This document shows positions 28,701 through 35,791 of a stretch of DNA of 49,877 nt, one piece after another. Below the pieces are notes generated by a model. That model saw nothing but the letters and a program-made list of their open reading frames with translations. It did no database searches and was not told the origin of the DNA. The stretch lies in contig JAEXHR010000176.1 in the NCBI GenBank assembly GCA_023449855.1, positions 1 to 49,877 on the forward strand, read 5' to 3'. This stretch comes from Pseudomonadota bacterium. Lineage in GTDB: Bacteria; Pseudomonadota; Alphaproteobacteria; Rhizobiales; Xanthobacteraceae. How positions within the stretch are numbered: position 1 is the stretch's first letter; every line of letters starts with the position of its first letter. The translations under genes and the position numbers were made by a program.

Positions 28701-31700
28701 GCCACCAATCCGTCGGTGCGTGGATCGATTATTCTCGCCGACACACATTCCAACCTGACCACGGCAATCGTGCAGGCTGGTGGCGACTACTTTGCGTGGA
28801 CGCAAGAAGGCGCTGACATGGTCGGTGCTGGTGCTGCCGGCGACGCCGTTGGCGACGATTTTCTCATCTACTGCGATATCCTTCCGTCCCTTTGTGTCTT
28901 CGTCAGTGAGCCGCTCCGCGATGTAACAACGGTGAATTATCTATCGCCCGCGTTCAGCGTGCTCCGGACCGGAAGCGGCGATCTCGGCATGGCCGCGGCC
29001 GCTGATCTGCGGATGAATTCGGCCTTCGGCGTCTATACTGCGGGCACGCAGTCTGCAGCGATCCTGGATGGGGTCGGCAACAACCGGTTCAATCTGCCGC
29101 GCGGCCAGAGTGTCAACGGTGCGTTGCCTTCCGGCTATGACGCCGCGGCAAACACCTATCAGGCCTGGTACCCCGAGCACGGCGGCAATCTCGATATCCG
29201 CGTCGGTCGCGATCTCGTTGGCGACGTCTGGGGGCAGATGCCGGCCAATATCAATTTGCAGAGTTCGGGCGTTGGCAACTGGTTGTGGCGACAGGGCAGT
29301 GGCACTGCGCTGCCCGATGCGTCGGGCATCGCCACCTCGTGGTGGATCAATTTCGGCGCCTATTCGTCACTGCCGATCAACACGCAGACAGCGTCGCCCT
29401 ATCTGGTCGGTTTTACCGGTTTCGGCACGCTCGGCGGCGGCAATATATCGATCAATGCTGCAGGCAACGCGGGCATCATCACACCGCGCGGCGACAACGT
29501 GGTTGCGGCTGCGCCGCGCAGCCAGGCGCTGGTTGTCGCGGTCGGCAGCACCGGACGCGTCGATGCTGCAGGCAATCTGACATTGACCGGCGGCGGCGAT
29601 CTGCAGATCAGGATCGGCGGTGTCCTCAATCCCAATCTCGATGCAATGCAATTCGGATCCAGCCGCGTGGATAACACGCAGAACATCGGTCTCAATGGTA
29701 CGGTGACCAATCTGCGCGGCATGACGACGCTGTCGGCCAGCGCCATCGGCGGCATCAACCCGCTATATCGCGCCAATGCGACAACGCTGCGCGGCTTCGA
29801 CGGCGACCGCATGGATGTCCGTCCGGTCGATCCGTTCACCTCCACCGTGGCCACCAGCCAGGGCGGCATCGAATTGTTGCCGGGCGATTCCGCGATCTAT
29901 CTCAACACGTCGGGCGATCTGGTGCTCGGCACCGCGTCCGACCCCGGCCGCGTCTTCACCAGCAATCTGTCGAAGCTCACGGCGAGCGGAACGGCGACCA
30001 TCGGCCAGAGCTGGTTCTCGCTCTGGACCGACCACACCGCTATCAACCTGCTGTCCGCAGGCGGCAACTTGACGCCCGGCACCGAGGCGGCCAACCGCAA
30101 CTATAGTTTCAGCAATGCCAATCTCGGCGATACCGCGACGATCTATCCGTCGATCCTCCGCGCGGTGGCCGGAGCCGGCAGTATCTATTACGGCAACTCG
30201 GTTGGTGGTGGAAAATCATCGACGAGTTCGACCTTGCTGGCGCCGAGCGCCAGCGGCGCGCTGGAATTGCTTGCGGGCAACTCCATCTACGGTGGCGGCT
30301 ACGCCATCGGCATGTCGGGATCCGATGCGTCGCTGCCGACGCCATTCCGTGCGGCCTTTGCCGGCTACACATCTGCAGGCCGTGCTGCATTCTCCAACAC
30401 CAGCCCGCAAGGTTCGCTGGTCGATTTCGAAGGCAAGCCAGTGATCGGCATGCCCGACAACTATCCGCTGTTCGCTTTCGGCCCCGACACGATGGGCACC
30501 ACGGCATTGCATGCCGGCGATCCGTCAACGGCGCTGTTCTATGCGGCGAATGGCGATATCGTCGGGCTCGCGAGCGGCGTGATCAGGACCTTCGATCCAC
30601 GCACGGCGGTGGGACGCACGCAGCTAAGCTGGTATCGCAGCGGCATTGCGGTGCGGGTGCGCGCCAACGGGGATATCGTCAATCCAAACCTCGTGATCGT
30701 GAACAACAACGAAAGCGATATCTCGCTGGTGCAAGCTGGCCGCGATATCACTTACGCCAATGTGCAGATCATCGGGCCGGGTGCGCTGGACGTGATCGCC
30801 GGCCGCAATCTCGATCAGGCCGACAAGGCTTCGATCAATTCGATTGGTCCGAAGATCTCCGGCGACGAGCGACGGGGCGCATCGATCGCGATGCTGGCGG
30901 GCGTCGGCGCGAGTGGGCCGGACTACGATAAGCTCGCCGAGCTCTATCTCGATCCCGCCAATCGCGCTGGCTCAGGTCCGCTGGCGGATCAGTCTGGCAA
31001 GGTCGTGCAGACGGTAGACGTGCTCACATCGCGCCGCGATCTTTCGAGCTGGCTCAAAACCAAGTTCGGCTATACCGGCGACGACGCGGGCGCAGTCGAG
31101 TACTTCAACAAATCACTTACACCCGAACAACGATCTAGCTATCCGTCCAACACGCTTCTTTTCACCTGGTTGAAGAGTCAAGGATATAACGGCGATAAAG
31201 GCGGGGCGCTCGTCTATTATCTGGAGAAAAACGCAAAGGACGGTTTGACGTTCACCTATAGCGGCATGCTGTTCGCCTGGATGCAGGAGAACTACAATTA
31301 TAGTGGCAGCGAGGGCGGTGCGTTGTCGTCGTTCCGGGCTTTGCCTGACCTCCAGCAGCGTGTGTTCCTGCGCCAGGTTTATTTCGCCGAACTCACCGCA
31401 GGAGGCCGGGAATACAACGATACGGCCAGCCCGCGCTACGGATCGTACTTGCGCGGCCGTCAGATGATCGCGACGCTGTTCCCGGATCGCGACGCCAACG
31501 GCAATCCGATTGCGCGCAGCGGTGATATCACGATGTTCGGAGATGCCGGTGTGCATACGGATTTCGGCGGTGACATCCAGATGCTGGCGCCGTCCGGCAA
31601 GGTGCTGATCGGCGTCGAGGGCACGCGGCCTGCGGCAACGGCAGGCATCGTCACGCAGGGCGAGGGTAACGTCCAGATCTATGCCCAGAGCAGCGTGCTG

Positions 31701-32369
31701 CTCGGCCTGTCGCGCATCATGACGACCTATGGCGGCAGCATTATCGGCTGGTCGGCCACCGGCGACATCAATGCGGGCCGAGGCTCCAAGACCACGGTGC
31801 TCTATACGCCGCCGAAGCGCACCTACGATATGTACGGTAACGTGACGCTGGCGCCGCAAGCGCCGTCGTCGGGCGCCGGCATCGCGACGCTCAACCCGAT
31901 CCCGGGATTGCCCCCCGGCAATATCGATCTGATCGCACCGCTCGGCACGATCGATGCGGGCGAGGCCGGCATCCGCGTGTCGGGCAATATCAATCTCGCG
32001 GCGCTGCAGATCGTCAATGCCGCAAACATCCAGGTGCAGGGGACATCGTCGGGCATTCCGACGGTGCAGGGGCCAAACATCTCGGCCGCGCTCTCGACCT
32101 CGAACGCCACAGCCGCAAGCCAGCAGACGGCGACGCCGACCCAGGGCAGCGGCAACGCGCAGCCTTCGGTGATCATTGTCGAAGTGCTGGGCTATGGCGG
32201 AGGCCAGAGCGAGGAGCCGGGTGAAGCCAGCGAGCGGAAGCGTCGTGAGACCCAGCGTCAAAGCTACGACCAGAACAGCCCGCTGCAACTGGTCGGCAAC
32301 GGGGCCCTGACGGAGCGACAGCAGCAGGCGCTCACCGCGGAAGAACGCCGCGCCTTCGAGAGCAACTGA
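19770..32369 (+). CDS. Giant filamentous-haemagglutinin-type TPS exoprotein (DUF3739)
   Basis: A 4199-residue secreted adhesin-like protein. A long signal peptide ends near AMA-RS (about residue 55). An Ala/Gln-rich helical stretch (about 72-118) follows. The TPS secretion domain has NWQSFNVG at 175, NRVATG near 200 and VINRNGIIFGG near 224-234, which direct export through a TpsB/FhaC-type outer-membrane pore. The body is a beta-helix of degenerate repeats (GGSLNLVA, GNLTI and similar). Two short cysteine pairs (ECTSETC; YCDILPSLC) are unusual for such proteins. The C-terminal ~1100 residues match DUF3739 haemagglutinin relatives, including three tandem 37-39-residue units (Trp3761, Trp3800, Trp3837), and it ends after VEVLGYGGG. 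GGAG precedes the ATG. No tpsB gene is in the window. The frame is unbroken over 12.6 kb. Confidence 0.9.
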   Translation: MSSKSRHQHTSEARYVKGASLMQPAFGASCRALLSGASALVMGTMLFSADGAMARSLNGGGAGGAVSAPNIASEAAAQAAQQAAAAAQQSQQSLARAARAVQDMQAVQAAARAAAAAAQVSVTAPLAIPNGIGAGGLLPNMAAGWSGANGPSQGVDSAGQTQVNIRQTTQQAILNWQSFNVGARTTLTFDQQGNSNWTVLNRVATGVGPSQILGNIKADGQVLVINRNGIIFGGNSQVNVGSLVASSADIDDAQFRTNGIFSTQVNGSYVPNFKAAGGKVVVEAGASIDTRTPSSVTSGGGFVLMIGSQVENAGAISTPKGQALLAAGDDFILRSGFSTDGNSASTTRGIELSPVIGAASMNGAASNSGLIFAQQGDITLAGRTLTQSGVLIATTSVNTRGTIHLSNKASDAAGSITLADGSLTAILPELDSKESALDSQRDALIKTSDAANLLRAANATGAFDNLSVLADRQDQSRVEIVTGGTVTFKGGSTTAAQGGQIAVSARQRIFTEGGASLDVSGVRNVALAMASNNIKINIQGNELRDSPQNRDSNVLKNNDVWIDVRSLTLVSAGTGGYASDRYYTAGGLLEVGGYLGTTAHTIGEWAALGGTITLSAAEVIAQRGAVFNISGGSLDYAAGWIHSTNLIGSDGRRYSVDKAPGDMRFVGFAGSFSRTHNIQDKTDERLTETWTTVFDRGRNSMRWEDGYSVGRDAGRLILSTPTSIFEADIVADTITGTRQTTKRASAVKDGYVLTQTTVAQNGTLALGRYDATGRADLSGSDVRISGVANVTDGLSAVATTLPADRINTVWLDADHLNAQKLGGLDLGTRGKITVDAPLNLADGGSLNLVAPVIDIKADITARSGNVTATNIFRSSLASGPSVQLMLDGASTLTVYRGATIDARGVRTNQSENPDFAGLAYLDGGSVSLLSTHDVVVEAGSLIDVSAGATVLRTGKIKGGRGGDVTLAADVEGYDVVSGGSLKLAGAISGYGFTGGGKLKLESGTAVIIGQSATPGAALVLGVDRFQTGFSSYDINGHAGLSVAAGTVLDVTVPIYAPITAARIATDAAFDVYTPPLYLASLAPSKIVQRAGADLVLRSQRQFEGGDIAISSDARILVDAGRSISLIGGGTSQITVDGALQAKAGKISIDIVANLTSALTSPSNKANNRSIWIGERAVLDVAGIAVTAVDGRGRGSEKVLDGGTIAIGGSIDWENSGASTTAPDIAVIVRSGALLDASGTHASIDVLGQNGFVTTDVASNGGAIILKSARSLYLDGTMRAQAGGAGAAGGTLAIALETPVLTQNAMAENAVRVPREFIISQFYRDSGLGAGLTSNTADPALGYGTGRLAAQQVAAGGFGTLSLLVNGILSFDGDVTLSAAQSLRLTAGSFALSEKAASTSVVSLNTSYLRLAGATRTAGDFQYVPTVTWRNGPSTRNSDARFAATADLVDIRDRVGFGANGTVPLLSGANLTMDRRGFGDVEVTSRGDLRLLGGKTGMGLSGATSTELASPGNLTITAAQIYPASDVNAQILAGATSGAYAIGKVLTIKGYGLPVAAPQSVFGTLALGGDTVLQGGVVRAPMGNLILGSDNRGNNIGRASVLTLLPGSVTSVSGAGVMLPYGGTTDGVSYSYNGTAIKPRALGTSGISLNGDSVIGDAGALLDLSGGGMLTGAGFISGRGGSVDVLRTPLVNANPAYAFSASGNSVYAIVPSYSSAYAPVAADAGAGDPLVGQQITLAQDAGGLKAGTYTLLPSTYALLPGAFRVEIGKTGAIVGNTVALGNGSTASAGYLGIANTAIRNTLPSQVIITAADKVRTHSTYNETGYDAYNVANAATLGGMRGQIAADAGTLKLDMYYSRPKPGVPMFSFNGTALFNPEAGSAGFGGTTAVIAQYIEILGSGAAPTAGYTGLSIHADDLNALGTPRLLIGGTLQLEYAENFATFKAQAGVIDVRSGASLKGAEIFLMANTTWGGITIDQGASINTIGQGRPVYDSTNGIVFNASSAGIVAVSNGLINLLPPLADGFAAPGLIRIGECTSETCGGVTSLLTEGTLAIATDKAFTLSPQTVYGAKNLALSVSSINLGSDAALQQAAANGQLPAGLSLNQGILNNLLAGNTGTGVPKIETLTLTARDSVNIYGSVVLDTLDSATGSSSIAQLVLGTPAIYGYGSAGDRAIITTEQFVWTGLAQKPARYVSEGYAPNKPGAVIGSLLGSSTLDINAKNIVLGYASGTQPIATMPAERLALGFGTVNLIASESVTSNAKGTLKVYQQQGSYDAVTGYQYSGGNLVITAPVLTGTSGSVNALTAGGAIVVQAPAGDVLGSSTSLGAQLSLTAQDIRIDGAVALASGKLTLNASGNIMLDNRSRIDLAGRKLSFFEVNRYSAGGQLIMASTGGNITQAAGSVIDVSAVLNNGGSIEAVALGTGAGQVALGGTILGSSSGWYDAGGTFVPAAGSEITIRAQLVNDFAGLNTRLTTGGVFGARRFQIKQGDIVVGDEVRARTVEITADGGSLTVNGSIDASGFEVGTIRLAARDNLTINGTLDAHGTGIRRDSYGKIIDSPNRAIVDLTTRDGTLTLGGAARIDLRFGTADATHHDGVARGTLTLNAPRIGGNDVAVDVAGTPAILGAKTIAVHAFRTYDDAPVAPTTDAAGQTTQLITQGYLDTIDGHSRAYIDAALANGALAARLSGLGNYHLRPGVEIVSNSVLNPDGNLTVLGDIDLSNWRYGPDSAPLNAARRGFGEPGALVLRAAGNLNIYGSISDGFAPPAATPGDKGWYLSEKSLTQFDKHVAYGADITIPIDGVVLEVGTVFPKDAALNFDISVAAMTLPIGTTLPVDAVLTGSYTFGAGTVLSANVYNADGSIRAAAGTVLTTDLVAGPGMKLGAGTPLRNTAEVAAMVWPKNVVLPTAMKTVAQTTLARGSVIPSGTDVQLPGDSAIDLRPGNARSDNWAVAPMLPEGTTSWSIQLTAGADLASADRRATNPSVRGSIILADTHSNLTTAIVQAGGDYFAWTQEGADMVGAGAAGDAVGDDFLIYCDILPSLCVFVSEPLRDVTTVNYLSPAFSVLRTGSGDLGMAAAADLRMNSAFGVYTAGTQSAAILDGVGNNRFNLPRGQSVNGALPSGYDAAANTYQAWYPEHGGNLDIRVGRDLVGDVWGQMPANINLQSSGVGNWLWRQGSGTALPDASGIATSWWINFGAYSSLPINTQTASPYLVGFTGFGTLGGGNISINAAGNAGIITPRGDNVVAAAPRSQALVVAVGSTGRVDAAGNLTLTGGGDLQIRIGGVLNPNLDAMQFGSSRVDNTQNIGLNGTVTNLRGMTTLSASAIGGINPLYRANATTLRGFDGDRMDVRPVDPFTSTVATSQGGIELLPGDSAIYLNTSGDLVLGTASDPGRVFTSNLSKLTASGTATIGQSWFSLWTDHTAINLLSAGGNLTPGTEAANRNYSFSNANLGDTATIYPSILRAVAGAGSIYYGNSVGGGKSSTSSTLLAPSASGALELLAGNSIYGGGYAIGMSGSDASLPTPFRAAFAGYTSAGRAAFSNTSPQGSLVDFEGKPVIGMPDNYPLFAFGPDTMGTTALHAGDPSTALFYAANGDIVGLASGVIRTFDPRTAVGRTQLSWYRSGIAVRVRANGDIVNPNLVIVNNNESDISLVQAGRDITYANVQIIGPGALDVIAGRNLDQADKASINSIGPKISGDERRGASIAMLAGVGASGPDYDKLAELYLDPANRAGSGPLADQSGKVVQTVDVLTSRRDLSSWLKTKFGYTGDDAGAVEYFNKSLTPEQRSSYPSNTLLFTWLKSQGYNGDKGGALVYYLEKNAKDGLTFTYSGMLFAWMQENYNYSGSEGGALSSFRALPDLQQRVFLRQVYFAELTAGGREYNDTASPRYGSYLRGRQMIATLFPDRDANGNPIARSGDITMFGDAGVHTDFGGDIQMLAPSGKVLIGVEGTRPAATAGIVTQGEGNVQIYAQSSVLLGLSRIMTTYGGSIIGWSATGDINAGRGSKTTVLYTPPKRTYDMYGNVTLAPQAPSSGAGIATLNPIPGLPPGNIDLIAPLGTIDAGEAGIRVSGNINLAALQIVNAANIQVQGTSSGIPTVQGPNISAALSTSNATAASQQTATPTQGSGNAQPSVIIVEVLGYGGGQSEEPGEASERKRRETQRQSYDQNSPLQLVGNGALTERQQQALTAEERRAFESN

Positions 32370-32598
32370 GCCTCAGCGGCGGCCGCCGCGATCCTGAAGC
32401 GAGATCATGTTTCCCGTGGATGGAACGCGGCGGCCACGCATTGCTCTATGCGTGCCCCCATGACCACGGCGGTCTTGCGCAGCGAATGACTCTGCGGCTT
32501 TCTAGGCGACATAGATTCGCGCATCTGGGTGATCAGGGATGGTCAGCCAGACGGCCGAACGGTGGAGAACTCTGGGCGTTCCCACGTGCTGGGAAACT

Positions 32599-32703
32599 CA
32601 AAGTTCTGTGAGGTTAATCTTTCACCGCACTGATTAGGCTCGCCTTTTTAATGAGCTATTTTGGCGCTACCCAAAGTTCTATCCAAGTGGCAGCCAAAGT
32701 TCT
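32599..32703 (+). repeat. Three direct CAAAGTTCT repeats, candidate transposon end
   Basis: CAAAGTTCT occurs at 32599-32607, 32672-32680 and 32695-32703, all in the same orientation; the first and third extend to CAAAGTTCTGT. Copies two and three are 23 bases apart. The cluster lies at the left edge of the accessory island, with only about 230 gene-free bases between it and the exoprotein gene. Arrays of short direct repeats at the tips are the TniA/TnsB binding sites of Tn5053/Tn7-type transposons, and tniQ, tniB and a probable tniA occupy the other side of the island. The rest of 32370-32678 holds no gene I can support. Confidence 0.5.
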
Positions 32704-33082
32704 GTACTAAACTGAGAGCGATAGGTCGTTATTCCTTTAAGTGCCTGCTGCTCGGTGAACTCCAAAGCATGAGCACGGTGCTGATAAGCGGCTGCAAAGG
32801 TTTTGCGTTGCGTGTGGTTCAAAAAAGCCCAACCAGAACGGCAGTCCCATCCTTTGGCGCCAAAGCAATATCCTGCCACCCGGAAGGCAGGTTCTCTGCG
32901 AGGGCGTCGCAGGCAACCGCTTCTGCTGCGTCAAGGTGGTCAACTAAATCTTCGGAGTCTGTACACGCCTGATTGGCAATCCTTTCCAGAGCCTCCCGCA
33001 GCCCAACCCCAGCAGGGGAATGCCCTTTACGTGGCACTACGGGAAGGGCGCCGCCAACGATAGCAACCTTGTCGTTGCTCAT
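32679..33082 (-). pseudogene. Phage-type small protein gene with a one-base frameshift
   Basis: Reading from an ATG at 33082 with AGAGGG nine bases upstream, the frame runs MSNDKVAIVGG... to SGWQDIALAPKDGTAVLVGLF and stops at 32819. This is the WxxIAxAPKDGT pattern of short phage/prophage proteins. In a neighbouring frame the sequence continues NHTQRKTFAAAYQHRAH... and ends with ELWLPLG at 32679; such proteins normally end in a W-x-PLP-like motif. The switch falls in a run of six T (read in the coding direction), and one extra T would join the two parts into about 134 residues. It is therefore a recent frameshift, a sequencing slip or, less likely, slippage. Function is unknown. Confidence 0.5.
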
Positions 33083-33262
33083 GCTATTGGCCCTCTGCAA
33101 TCGTCAAACCAAGCAAACGAGGACAAAGCCACAGCCGAAGTATCGGTCGAAGGTGGACAAGAGTTTGACGCGGGCAGGGCGGGGGTCGTTGCCGCACTGG
33201 CTTGTTACCGAGATGAAGGTCTCTAGGTTGAAGCTCGCGGATTTTCTTATCCGAGGCGGTAA

Positions 33263-34477
33263 ATGATGGACCAAGGAACGCCAAAGCCTGAGCCTGGCAT
33301 GATGGAGCGTCCTGACCACGGTGCAAACCGCACCGAGCTGGCGTTAATGGCGCGCGGCATCAACTCGCACAAGGCTTACGAACTCAAAGAAGCGGGCCAC
33401 ACGGTGGGGTCGTTGCAGCAGCTTGACAAGGCTGCATTGCTCAAGCTCGGCTTGCAGAAAGACATCATCGAAAATCTGCACGGCGACGGGCGGCCGAAAA
33501 TCCCAGAGAAAAACCTTATCCAGGCTTTGTTCAACAGCCGCTTCACATGCTGCATCTGCCATGAGCCGAAGCGACCGGTAATCGTCCATCACATCAGGGA
33601 GTGGGCAAGCTCGCGCGATCACGATCTCGATAATCTTGCCGTTCTTTGCGACATTCACCACAACGAGGCGCATACCAAGCGAGAGTTATCGCGAAACCTT
33701 ACCCGTGGCAGGATTCGCAAGCTCAAAGCAATGTGGGAGGAGGAGGCCAAGCAGTTCGACGCGAACGCCATTCTTCGCATGGGAAGAAGCGTGGGAGTTG
33801 AATATCTGTACTTTAATCACCATCGCTTGTTCAATCTCGCCCGGTCACTAGGCATCGACTTAAAAGAGCTGAGCGGCGGTCGCAATATTCCTGGAATCCA
33901 TGACGCGGATGGAAATCTGGTCGCACGCGCCACGGGCACGAGCTGGATGTACGAGGGCGGTGATGGCAACACCCTTGCGTACTATGTGAAGCGTGTCCTG
34001 GAGGCGGTTATTCAGAATATATCGGCCATGAACATATCCGACAATCTCGACCGCGTTTATATGAACGCCGTTCTGCAGCCTGACATGTTCATCATCGTCA
34101 GCGGCGCTCACTATTTTTCGAGCAACAGGGAAATCACAAGAGGACCGGGGCAGACATCGACCGGCTACAGGAAAGCGAACGGCGTCAAGATCGCTTTCAC
34201 CTTTGACAAATGGGAGACGACGTCAAATTCAGCAAAGTACCGATGGTTGACTGGCCGTCAGGACGTGTCCTGCATCGTGCGCGTTGTTAAAATGTCGCAC
34301 GAGGAGGACGGTACATTGCTGATTGAGGGGACCGTCATTGCCATTGCCGAAGGCATGCCTGACCTGAAAAAGCGAGAATATGCCACTGTCCCGTTTAGGC
34401 CCGGTTTCTTCAGGAGCAGGGATGATGACAAAGACCTCGATGAGTCTTGGCTTGATGTCGATGACGACGAAGAGTGA
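33263..34477 (+). CDS. HNH endonuclease-domain protein
   Basis: A 404-residue protein with a zinc-supported HNH nuclease module at about 94-137. It has CCICH (Cys97/Cys99), VHHIREW (His109/110), DLDNLAVLC (Asn124, Cys129) and DIHHNEAH (His132-137). The N-terminal 80 residues are helical (LQQLDKAALLKLGL) and may be a nucleic-acid-binding or SAM-like fold. The C-terminal 200 residues form an unrecognised domain ending in an acidic tail (DVDDDEE). McrA-like HNH proteins with extra domains are common in phage-defence islands, but homing or phage-derived HNH nucleases look similar. The start has GAGGCGG upstream. It stands alone between two broken genes, so no partner can be named. Confidence 0.75.
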   Translation: MMDQGTPKPEPGMMERPDHGANRTELALMARGINSHKAYELKEAGHTVGSLQQLDKAALLKLGLQKDIIENLHGDGRPKIPEKNLIQALFNSRFTCCICHEPKRPVIVHHIREWASSRDHDLDNLAVLCDIHHNEAHTKRELSRNLTRGRIRKLKAMWEEEAKQFDANAILRMGRSVGVEYLYFNHHRLFNLARSLGIDLKELSGGRNIPGIHDADGNLVARATGTSWMYEGGDGNTLAYYVKRVLEAVIQNISAMNISDNLDRVYMNAVLQPDMFIIVSGAHYFSSNREITRGPGQTSTGYRKANGVKIAFTFDKWETTSNSAKYRWLTGRQDVSCIVRVVKMSHEEDGTLLIEGTVIAIAEGMPDLKKREYATVPFRPGFFRSRDDDKDLDESWLDVDDDEE

Positions 34478-34504
34478 CTTCCCTCTAATACCCCGACCCG
34501 CAGA

Positions 34505-35101
34505 TTGAACGGCGAAACGCAAAGCCTACTGACCAGCGGAAACGCGAAGGGCGGTAGCGTTAAATCCGACTGGGCAGCAACCTAGCGCTCTCACTGTCGT
34601 CGCTTCGCCTCGGACAGCCGCAGAGGCGGAAGCGCAAGCTCTGACACTTGCGGACACCTCGCCGACGCCCCGCGTGCAAGCTTTCTTAGCCGAAGCGGAG
34701 CAGTTCTGTCTGGTGGCTCAGTCAGTGGGAGGCAGGGCGCCAACAGTGCCGGACCTGACGGCGGAGGAGAAAGCAGCCGTCTCCCAGTCGGTGAAATCCC
34801 TTTCTGAGATCCTGCGACCTGCGCGTGAACGGGGCGCGGAGCTGGAAGCCCCCATCGCCAAGCTGTTTGCTGGGTTCGATCTACACCGGGGATGAGGGCA
34901 AGCTGAAATCTCAAGTTGCTGTGTGGTGCGAGGAGCTAGAGGAGTTTCCGCTGTATGCCATCCGCAAGGCGGCGAAATGGGCCGTTCGTGGCTCTCAGAA
35001 ACTGCCAACGCTGGCCGGCGTTCATCGCGGACGTGAGACTTGCGATTGGCAGCAGCGTGCTGCAGCGCGATAAGCTCTTGAGGGGGCTGCTAACGTCGTA
35101 A
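34505..35101 (+). pseudogene. Prophage-type gene broken by three frameshifts
   Basis: Protein-like sequence runs through three frames in order. LNGETQSLLTSGNAKGG to SDWAAT is in frame one. SALTVVASPRTAAEAEAQAL to APIAKLFAGF is in frame two. YTGDEGKLKSQ, VAVWCEELEEFPLY and RKAAKWAVRG to KLPTLA are in frame three. FIADVRLAIGSS to LRGLLTS returns to frame one and stops at 35101. The breaks fall near 34588, 34875 and 35018, each shifting by +1; deleting one base at each would join about 198 residues. The start is uncertain (a TTG at 34505 is the first candidate). The conserved look of each segment suggests decay is recent. The product is an unnamed prophage-type protein. Confidence 0.55.
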
Positions 35102-35170
35102 CCACGCCCAGGTTGCTGTACCCCACAACTTCGCGTATGCCCGCGCCCGAGGGGGCGAAGCAATTAAAGC

Positions 35171-35791
35171 ATGGACACTACACCTGAATTTCCAAAACTT
35201 ACCTGCAAGATGTCACCGGTCTTTACCGACTTGGAGGACGTCCCGTCAGACCTTGAGGTCAATTACGAGGACGAGTGCTGGTATATTCGGGTTCCCGTGG
35301 CGGAGAGCGAGGATGAGCGCTGGCTGACCTCAGTTGACGTCGGCTACAATCAAATTGATAGGAAAAGTCCATGTAGCGGCACCAATCCAATCGATTTCTT
35401 CCATTTTGGGTATGAAATCCACTTGTTCGATCGACAAGATGGCGTGACCTACCAAACGTTTGACCCACTTTTGGCTCGATGTGCGATTCCGCCAGAAATT
35501 CGACAACTCATAGTAGAAATAACTTGCGCGTGCTACTTGAAGCTTATAGCGGATTGCAGCCCAGATTACATATTTAGGAGAACGTGGCTGGAAAACCCAA
35601 GCGAAAGCGCCCTAAAAAAACACGTTCTGGCCACCAAAACCCTCTGCAAATCCGGATACGAGGTGATAAAAGAGGGAACTGATCAATACAGCCGCAAGTT
35701 TTGGTTGCTAGGGAAGAGCGACGAAGATCACTCGCATTTGGAGCGAGTTGAGGGTAATGATGAGCTAGGAGCTGACCATGAGCCTTCGTGA
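35171..35791 (+). CDS. Hypothetical protein, 206 residues
   Basis: I do not recognise this protein. It is acidic and probably soluble. It has an N-terminal part rich in Glu/Asp (DLEDVPSDLEVNYEDECWYIRVPVAESEDERW), a middle part with aromatic beta-like strands (FFHFGYEIHLFDRQDG) and a helical part (PPEIRQLIVEITCACYLKLIADC). A basic segment (ALKKHVLATKTLCKSGYEVIKEG) precedes a polar end. Codon use is A/T-richer than in the chromosome to the left. It overlaps the next gene by 14 bases, so the two are coupled. No signal peptide or membrane segment is visible. Confidence 0.7.
   Translation: MDTTPEFPKLTCKMSPVFTDLEDVPSDLEVNYEDECWYIRVPVAESEDERWLTSVDVGYNQIDRKSPCSGTNPIDFFHFGYEIHLFDRQDGVTYQTFDPLLARCAIPPEIRQLIVEITCACYLKLIADCSPDYIFRRTWLENPSESALKKHVLATKTLCKSGYEVIKEGTDQYSRKFWLLGKSDEDHSHLERVEGNDELGADHEPS

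Noticed and set aside
26730..28805. A 691-codon minus-strand open frame inside the exoprotein gene
   Set aside because: It is antisense to a continuous 12.6-kb coding frame with clear domain structure. It is a coding shadow with no ribosome site or recognisable motif.
32370..32598. GC-rich palindrome GCGGCGGCCGCCGC just after the exoprotein stop as a terminator
   Set aside because: There is no T-run after it, and the palindrome is a simple GC-rich stretch without a defined loop.
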